Below, in pieces: positions 57,279 to 61,560 of a stretch of DNA of 61,560 bases (position 1 is its first letter; every line of letters begins with the position of its first letter). The stretch covers positions 1 through 61,560 of the forward strand of contig NZ_MLCN01000037.1 of assembly GCF_001982605.1 (NCBI RefSeq), given 5' to 3'. The position numbers were made by a program, and so were the translations under genes. The notes under the pieces are model-generated. The model was not told where the DNA came from and ran no database searches. It saw nothing but the letters and a program-made list of their open reading frames with translations. The DNA comes from Alkanindiges hydrocarboniclasticus (GTDB lineage: Bacteria > Pseudomonadota > Gammaproteobacteria > Pseudomonadales > Moraxellaceae).

Positions 57279-58079
57279 GTGCGTATTCTTCCCGTATTAA
57301 GCCTGTCTGCTGCCATGGCCCTGACCGGTTGTGCCAGCTCCACCATGAATAGTGCCACTGGTGTAGACCGTCGCCAGTTGTTGCTGGTATCCAGTGAGGA
57401 AATTAACCAGAGCGCAGCACAAGGCTACCAGCAAGTACTGGCTGAAGCGCGTCAAAAAGGCGTGCTTAACCCCAATGCAGCACAGTTACAACGGGTACAG
57501 CGTATTGCCAACCGCCTGATCCCGCAGGTCAACGTCTATCGGCCAGATGCCCGCACCTGGAACTGGCAGGTTAATACCATCAAGAGCAACGAGCTAAATG
57601 CCTATTGCGCACCCGGTGGCAAAATCATGTTCTATACCGGCATCATTGACCGCCTTAAGCTGACTGATGATGAAATTGCTGCCATTATGGGTCACGAAAT
57701 GGCCCATGCCCTGCGTGAACATGGCCGTGAACGGGTATCGCGCAGTAGTGCCACTCAACTGGGCTTAAGCGTGTTGGCTTCAGCAGTGGGCTTAACCGAA
57801 GGACAAACCCAGCTTGCCGGTATGGCCACGCAGCTCGGCCTTGACCTGCCGTTTAGCCGCAGTCAGGAAAGTGAAGCCGACTCGCTGGGCCTTGAACTCA
57901 TGGCACGCGCAGGTTACAACCCACAGGCAGCGGTAACCCTGTGGAACAAAATGTCAGCCGCCAGCAAGGGCGAACCACCACAATTCTTAAGTACGCATCC
58001 GGGTTCACAAAACCGCGTGCGTACCATTCAGACCCTGTTGCCCAAGGTCATGCCATTGTATCAGCAGGCGCGCCGTTAA
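57279..58079 (+). CDS. M48-family metallopeptidase lipoprotein
   Basis: 266 residues from GTG 57279, with AGAGGA at a good distance. Signal peptide with lipobox ALTGC (Cys18). Zinc motif HEMAH (His139, Glu140, His143); third ligand Glu in SQESEADSLGLELM. Resembles LoiP/YcaL-type outer-membrane or periplasmic M48 proteases that degrade misfolded envelope proteins. Single gene with a terminator behind. Confidence 0.93.
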   Translation: MRILPVLSLSAAMALTGCASSTMNSATGVDRRQLLLVSSEEINQSAAQGYQQVLAEARQKGVLNPNAAQLQRVQRIANRLIPQVNVYRPDARTWNWQVNTIKSNELNAYCAPGGKIMFYTGIIDRLKLTDDEIAAIMGHEMAHALREHGRERVSRSSATQLGLSVLASAVGLTEGQTQLAGMATQLGLDLPFSRSQESEADSLGLELMARAGYNPQAAVTLWNKMSAASKGEPPQFLSTHPGSQNRVRTIQTLLPKVMPLYQQARR

Positions 58080-58123
58080 GCCCTACCATCTTGGCAATAG
58101 TCCATGATTGGTAACTGAACAAA

Positions 58124-58158
58124 TGCAGGTGAAGCCTTTTGGTTACACCTGCATTTTT
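58124..58158 (+). terminator. Terminator
   Basis: TGCAGGTG-(14 bases)-CACCTGCATTTTTAT; perfect 8-bp stem; lies between the M48 gene and the convergent DUF805 gene. Confidence 0.8.
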
Positions 58159-58192
58159 ATTCAGGTAGTTCAGTCATCAGATGGTTCGCATT

Positions 58193-58576
58193 TTAAGGGT
58201 GTAACGGCTGCATCTGGTTGCCAATGCCTTTAGGATTGGTACCATACTGGTTTGGTGCTGGTGTACTATCCATACACATCATCACAATCAATGCCAGCAC
58301 GCCAATCACCGGGATAAGCGCCAGCAACACCCACCAGCCACTACGGCTGGTATCATGCAAACGCCGCACCGCCACAGCCACACCCGGAATCAGCACAATC
58401 AGCAGATACAAGCTACTAAGCGTAAAATTGCTGGGGCCAAACAATACCGTGTCAATAATACTGAGTAGCACGGCAATCATCAGGTGAATAAAAGCAAACA
58501 TCCAGTATTCCTGCCGTCTGGCTCTGCCCTTGAAGTTGGTATAATTATCCTTAACCACTTTGAGATACCAGTTCAT
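58193..58576 (-). CDS. DUF805 membrane protein
   Basis: 127 residues. Start MNWYLKVVKDNYTNFKGRARRQEYW, then hydrophobic helices (FAFIHLMIAVLLSIIDT, LSSLYLLIVLIPGVAVAVRRLHDTSRSGWW) and YGTNPKG near the end; this is the DUF805 (YhaH-like) inner-membrane family, function unknown. GGGAGG is upstream of the ATG. Confidence 0.9.
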   Translation of the reverse strand: MNWYLKVVKDNYTNFKGRARRQEYWMFAFIHLMIAVLLSIIDTVLFGPSNFTLSSLYLLIVLIPGVAVAVRRLHDTSRSGWWVLLALIPVIGVLALIVMMCMDSTPAPNQYGTNPKGIGNQMQPLHP

Positions 58577-58981
58577 AACCTACCTCCCGTGTGTCCTGTT
58601 CAGTTTTTCACTGTTGTTTTAATTCTTTTTGTTTTATTAAGGTGCCCTACAGTGAAACGGTCTTTTTTAAAAGGCCTTCACCTCTCCAGCCCTGAACAAT
58701 TAATGACTGGTTAAAAAATGTATAGCGCAATTTAGCAGCATGAACAATGGGCTTTTATACCACCACTGCATCTGACAAAAGCCAGCAAACACCAGCTCAT
58801 TGAAAAATATTTTTAGAAACCACATGTATCATTTTATGCGTTTGAAACATAAAGTCTTTTTAAAAACCATTTAGGTGAAAATAAAGCACACATGGCTGAT
58901 CTTGTTATCATATTGGCGATATGATAACCTAAAAACAACAAAAATTGCCGGTATGGCAGATAACAGATTGAGACCTCCCCT
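58577..58981. other. 405-base intergenic region with two inverted repeats
   Basis: Contains TTTCACTGT (58606-58614)/ACAGTGAAA (58649-58657) and the perfect 25-base dyad at 58904-58928. AT-rich, no credible ORF. Holds the promoter of the condensation-domain/TauD pair and perhaps of DUF805. Confidence 0.5.
58904..58928. promoter_or_regulatory. Perfect inverted repeat, candidate operator of the condensation/TauD pair
   Basis: GTTATCATAT-TGGCG-ATATGATAAC: ten perfect pairs around a five-base centre, ending 53 bases before the first gene. Typical of a dimeric repressor site (TetR/GntR-like geometry). Confidence 0.65.
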
Positions 58982-60328
58982 ATGACATTATTAACGTCAG
59001 CACCTGCATTTGCCAATCGTCCACTGGGTTCAGGAGAACTGTTATGGTGGCGAATGAGTCAGGCGGCTTCCAATACCGGGGTAGTGATTGCCCAGATTGA
59101 TGGCCTTATTGATCCTTTCAGGTTACAGCAGGCAATCCGCCATGTTAGCTATATTTTCCCCATGCTGCGTGCCCAAGTTATTGAGCAGGCGCAACCCTGT
59201 TTTCATTTTCCACAAGTGGTTGATATCCCGCTTATTCGCATTAAGCGCGAATCAGACCAGCACTGGCATAGTGTGGCCGAGGAACAGGTCAACCACTCGC
59301 TAAACCAGATTTCCAAGCCCTTGTGCCATTTTATTCTGGTACACGGCCATAAGACGTCAGAGCTACTGTTTGCTTTTAATCATGCACTCATGGATGGCCT
59401 GTCTGTCGATACCCTGCTGAGTGAAATTCTGCACTGTTATGCAGGTTCACCTACCTATCTGCAACCGCGTGCGCCACTGCCACCTTATGATGACCTGCTG
59501 GAAGACGGCAGTTTATGGCATTCCATCCGGCATAACCTTAAAACCATTGGCAAACTGTTACGTCCACAGGCTGTAGCGCAATTTACTGCCCCGGCTTTAG
59601 CAGCATCTCAAAAATCCCAGACCCGCTTTCAGGAACATTGGCTGGATGCCACCCTTACCCAAAAACTGGTTAACGCGTGCAAGGCAAAACAAAGCAGCAT
59701 GCATGGCTTGCTCAGTAGCGCCCTGCTGTTAACCGCTGCCGAGTTTATTACTGATTCCGACAGCAAGCCCATCCTGCTAAGTACTGCCATTAGCGTACTG
59801 CCTAAACTTAAACAGCCGTGCCATCAGGAAGTGGGCTACTTTGCTTCTGCCATTGATGGCACGTTTCAGGTAAGCCCGGCGGCCGATATCTGGCACATTA
59901 GCCAACAGGTCAATCAGGATTTTAAGCACAAGCTGTCGCGTGAGCATATAGCTTTTGGGTTGTGGTTACGCCGTCTAATTATGTCGATTAAAAAAGAACC
60001 ACAGCAACTACTGCAAATTATTAATAAAAATTCACGTAATAGTGTTCACTTTACCAATATGGGGCGGGTTAACTACCAGCAGTGCTATGGTGAACTTACC
60101 TTACAGCGCTTTATTAATTTACCTAGCTTGAATTATCTGGATAAGCCACTCATTTGCCTGGCAACCACCACTTTTCAGGGACGGGTGCAACTGACCTTTT
60201 CCTATAATATTCCGGCCTTGCAGCCACAAATGATTGAAACATTTGTCCAGCGTTATCTGGCCAATTTGAATACTGCCTTGCCTGAACTGGCTACCCACTC
60301 TTTACAGCTTGATGAGATATCAATATGA
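58982..60328 (+). CDS. Stand-alone condensation-domain acyltransferase
   Basis: 448 residues, one CAT-like condensation fold. The HHxxxDG motif appears as FNHALMDG with catalytic His134 and Asp138; the first His is Asn133. RPLGSGELLWWRMSQ at the start and the VHFTNMGRVN segment are typical of PapA5/WS-DGAT/NRPS condensation relatives. It would join an acyl donor (CoA or carrier protein) to an alcohol or amine. No carrier or adenylation domain is in the window. Overlaps the next gene by ATGA, so the two are coupled. Product unknown. Confidence 0.82.
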   Translation: MTLLTSAPAFANRPLGSGELLWWRMSQAASNTGVVIAQIDGLIDPFRLQQAIRHVSYIFPMLRAQVIEQAQPCFHFPQVVDIPLIRIKRESDQHWHSVAEEQVNHSLNQISKPLCHFILVHGHKTSELLFAFNHALMDGLSVDTLLSEILHCYAGSPTYLQPRAPLPPYDDLLEDGSLWHSIRHNLKTIGKLLRPQAVAQFTAPALAASQKSQTRFQEHWLDATLTQKLVNACKAKQSSMHGLLSSALLLTAAEFITDSDSKPILLSTAISVLPKLKQPCHQEVGYFASAIDGTFQVSPAADIWHISQQVNQDFKHKLSREHIAFGLWLRRLIMSIKKEPQQLLQIINKNSRNSVHFTNMGRVNYQQCYGELTLQRFINLPSLNYLDKPLICLATTTFQGRVQLTFSYNIPALQPQMIETFVQRYLANLNTALPELATHSLQLDEISI

Positions 60329-61389
60329 CCGCTGCTTTCAATCCCACCCTGGATCAACTTGACAGTACCGACAGCCACGATTTTATTACTGTTTTTAGTC
60401 CTAAAAGTCCTTGCAGCACGGCAACCCTCATTCATATATTACAGGCAAACCGCGATTACTTTATCCAAAAAATTGCACAACGCGGCGTCCTGCTTTTTCG
60501 GGGATTTACCCCATGCAGCACCGAAGAATTCCATAGTCTGGTTACACAGGGACTAGGCTTAGAACCATGGAATTCTTTTAATAACAATAATATGCCTGCG
60601 TTTATTGCCAGTTGGTTACGCAAATATAGTGAAGGCTTGCTGGGTTCGGGGGATTACAGACGCTATCTGGATAAGAACACCGTGCAACTTGGTCCGGTTG
60701 AGTCATCCATTCAAGGCCCGCATGTGGAAGGCGGCGTTCGCTCAGAACGTTCACGCTATCTGGCGCTGTGCTGTTTTGAACCTGCACCCTATCTGGCCGA
60801 AACAGGCATGGTAGATCTAGGCCGTGTTTATAAAGAGCTACCTAGCGCCTTACAGCAAAAATACCAAACGGCATGGAATCGTTTTTATTATATTTCACAG
60901 CGAAAAGTCAGACTAATGGACAAAATGCTACTTAAGCGTAGTCCATTTACCATGCTGGTTCGTCCAGACGGTAAAGCCCATCTGGCGCTGGCACCCTGCC
61001 CGGCAGTATGTCGCGTGCCTGAAACCGGGGAGCTTTGTATCCAGCCATGGGCATTTGCCAAAAATACCAATGAAATTGCACATGCAGCCGCAGTTCAAGC
61101 CTTTCCAGATCGGGGTACTATTAACAAAGACTCAACTGCTGATGGCATGAACCTGACCTGGGAGCTTTGTGATAACACTGGTCAAAGCATAGCGTGGAAT
61201 ACGACTGAACAGCGGGCACTTTTCGACAGTATCTTTAATAAGGCCTACCTGATGAACTGGCAAAAAGGTGACATTGCTTTAGTGGATAACATCAAGATAG
61301 GTCACTGGCGCATGAATGGTGAACAAGGCAATCGCAAACTGGTGCAAATTCAGGCCAATGCATTTGATGCCAGTCAGTTTCGGGCTTAA
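60325..61389 (+). CDS. TauD/TfdA-family Fe(II)/2-oxoglutarate oxygenase (SyrP-like)
   Basis: 354 residues. RGVLLFRGFTP near residue 53 is the TauD-family entry; iron ligands His133 and Glu135 in GPHVEGG, distal His327 in IGHWRMNGEQGNRK with Arg337 for 2-oxoglutarate. HxE rather than HxD is the form in SyrP-like tailoring hydroxylases. Probably hydroxylates the product, or the precursor, of the preceding acyltransferase. A terminator follows. Confidence 0.87.
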   Translation: MTAAFNPTLDQLDSTDSHDFITVFSPKSPCSTATLIHILQANRDYFIQKIAQRGVLLFRGFTPCSTEEFHSLVTQGLGLEPWNSFNNNNMPAFIASWLRKYSEGLLGSGDYRRYLDKNTVQLGPVESSIQGPHVEGGVRSERSRYLALCCFEPAPYLAETGMVDLGRVYKELPSALQQKYQTAWNRFYYISQRKVRLMDKMLLKRSPFTMLVRPDGKAHLALAPCPAVCRVPETGELCIQPWAFAKNTNEIAHAAAVQAFPDRGTINKDSTADGMNLTWELCDNTGQSIAWNTTEQRALFDSIFNKAYLMNWQKGDIALVDNIKIGHWRMNGEQGNRKLVQIQANAFDASQFRA

Positions 61390-61420
61390 GCGTTGTTTAT
61401 ATTTTTCCAGTCTGATGCAC

Positions 61421-61450
61421 AGCCTGCTCTTTGTAAAGCAGGCTTTTTAA
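61421..61450 (+). terminator. Terminator of the condensation/TauD pair
   Basis: AGCCTGCT-(8 bases)-AGCAGGCTTTTTA, 32 bases past the oxygenase stop, so the pair is transcribed as a two-gene unit. Confidence 0.85.
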
Positions 61451-61537
61451 TGACGATTTATAGCTCGTTGAAAGCAAAGCCAGATTACCTTTAAAGGCGA
61501 GGCTTTTTGAGGATATTATTTTCAGGGATAAAGAAAC

Positions 61538-61560
61538 CCCCATCAGATTAACTGATGGGG
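61538..61560. terminator. Possible terminator at the right edge
   Basis: CCCCATCAG-ATTAA-CTGATGGGG, perfect 9-bp stem at the window end; a T run, if any, lies beyond. It would belong to a gene outside the window, possibly on the minus strand, where AAAG... reads as a T-rich tail. Confidence 0.6.

Noticed and set aside
58904-58928. Fur box as the identity of the inverted repeat
   Set aside because: The 10-5-10 arms do not match the GATAATGATAATCATTATC pattern well enough; a different regulator is more likely.

Overview
The window is a stretch of gammaproteobacterial chromosome with moderate GC (roughly 45-48% by eye). It most resembles the family Moraxellaceae (Acinetobacter, Alkanindiges and relatives). 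Reasons: ParC carries Ser84/Glu88 in the Acinetobacter numbering; BamC is short; and the neighbourhoods argS-SPOR, gshA-dsbB, zur-znuCB with divergent znuA, dapA-bamC-purC and ribF-ileS-lspA-fkpB are the ones I associate with that family. Genus is not settled from sequence alone. I see no prophage, insertion sequence, integron or CRISPR array; it reads as core genome with small accessory patches.

Layout. 1-5.3 kb (minus strand): the start of parC, an ankyrin-repeat protein, an HPF/RaiA ribosome-associated factor, parE, a HAD phosphatase and the yqiA esterase. 5.8-7.1 kb: a lipase-like alpha/beta hydrolase. 7.2-9.3 kb (minus): gshA-dsbB, overlapping by one base. 9.5-11.7 kb: DUF924, a CC0125-type lipoprotein, a YbcJ-like S4 protein and a small lipoprotein. 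11.7-14.9 kb: an EamA exporter divergent from an AraC regulator, then an OhrR-type MarR regulator with a glutathione peroxidase. 15-23.6 kb (minus): a secreted beta-helix protein and the full atpIBEFHAGDC operon. 23.8-27.0 kb: zinc uptake (znuA divergent from zur-znuC-znuB) with a Zur-box-like palindrome between them. 27.2-31.4 kb: Dyp peroxidase, DUF2798, argS, SPOR protein. 31.4-36.4 kb (mostly minus): TetR regulator, serine beta-lactamase-like hydrolase, short-chain dehydrogenase, methyltransferase. 36.6-39.2 kb: haem-oxygenase-like diiron-type enzyme and a TetR regulator with a long low-complexity N-terminus. 39.4-41.6 kb: phoB-phoR with a Pho-box-like promoter. 41.6-46.4 kb: NTF2-like protein, two adjacent DUF445 membrane proteins, MATE transporter. 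46.5-51.6 kb: ribF-ileS-lspA-fkpB. 51.7-56.7 kb (minus): outer-membrane porin, HSL-family hydrolase, purC, bamC, dapA; then tRNA-Gly(GCC). 57.3-58.6 kb: M48 lipoprotein peptidase and DUF805. 59.0-61.4 kb: a translationally coupled pair, a stand-alone condensation-domain acyltransferase and a TauD/SyrP-like Fe(II)/2-oxoglutarate oxygenase.

Most interesting signals: (1) the condensation-domain/TauD pair lies behind a perfect 10-5-10 bp inverted repeat and looks like a small regulated modification cassette of unknown product; (2) a near-identical palindrome, TTGACAATA-NN-TATTGTCAA, sits in front of two unlinked genes 19 kb apart (the SDR and the HSL-family hydrolase), in the SDR case exactly over a consensus sigma-70 promoter, implying one repressor controlling both; (3) a perfect AT-rich palindrome upstream of the TetR gene; (4) in-frame 30-bp-period repeats at the very start of phoR; (5) an OhrR regulator paired with a glutathione peroxidase rather than Ohr; (6) a strong hairpin between atpB and atpE and a long stem-loop upstream of dapA.
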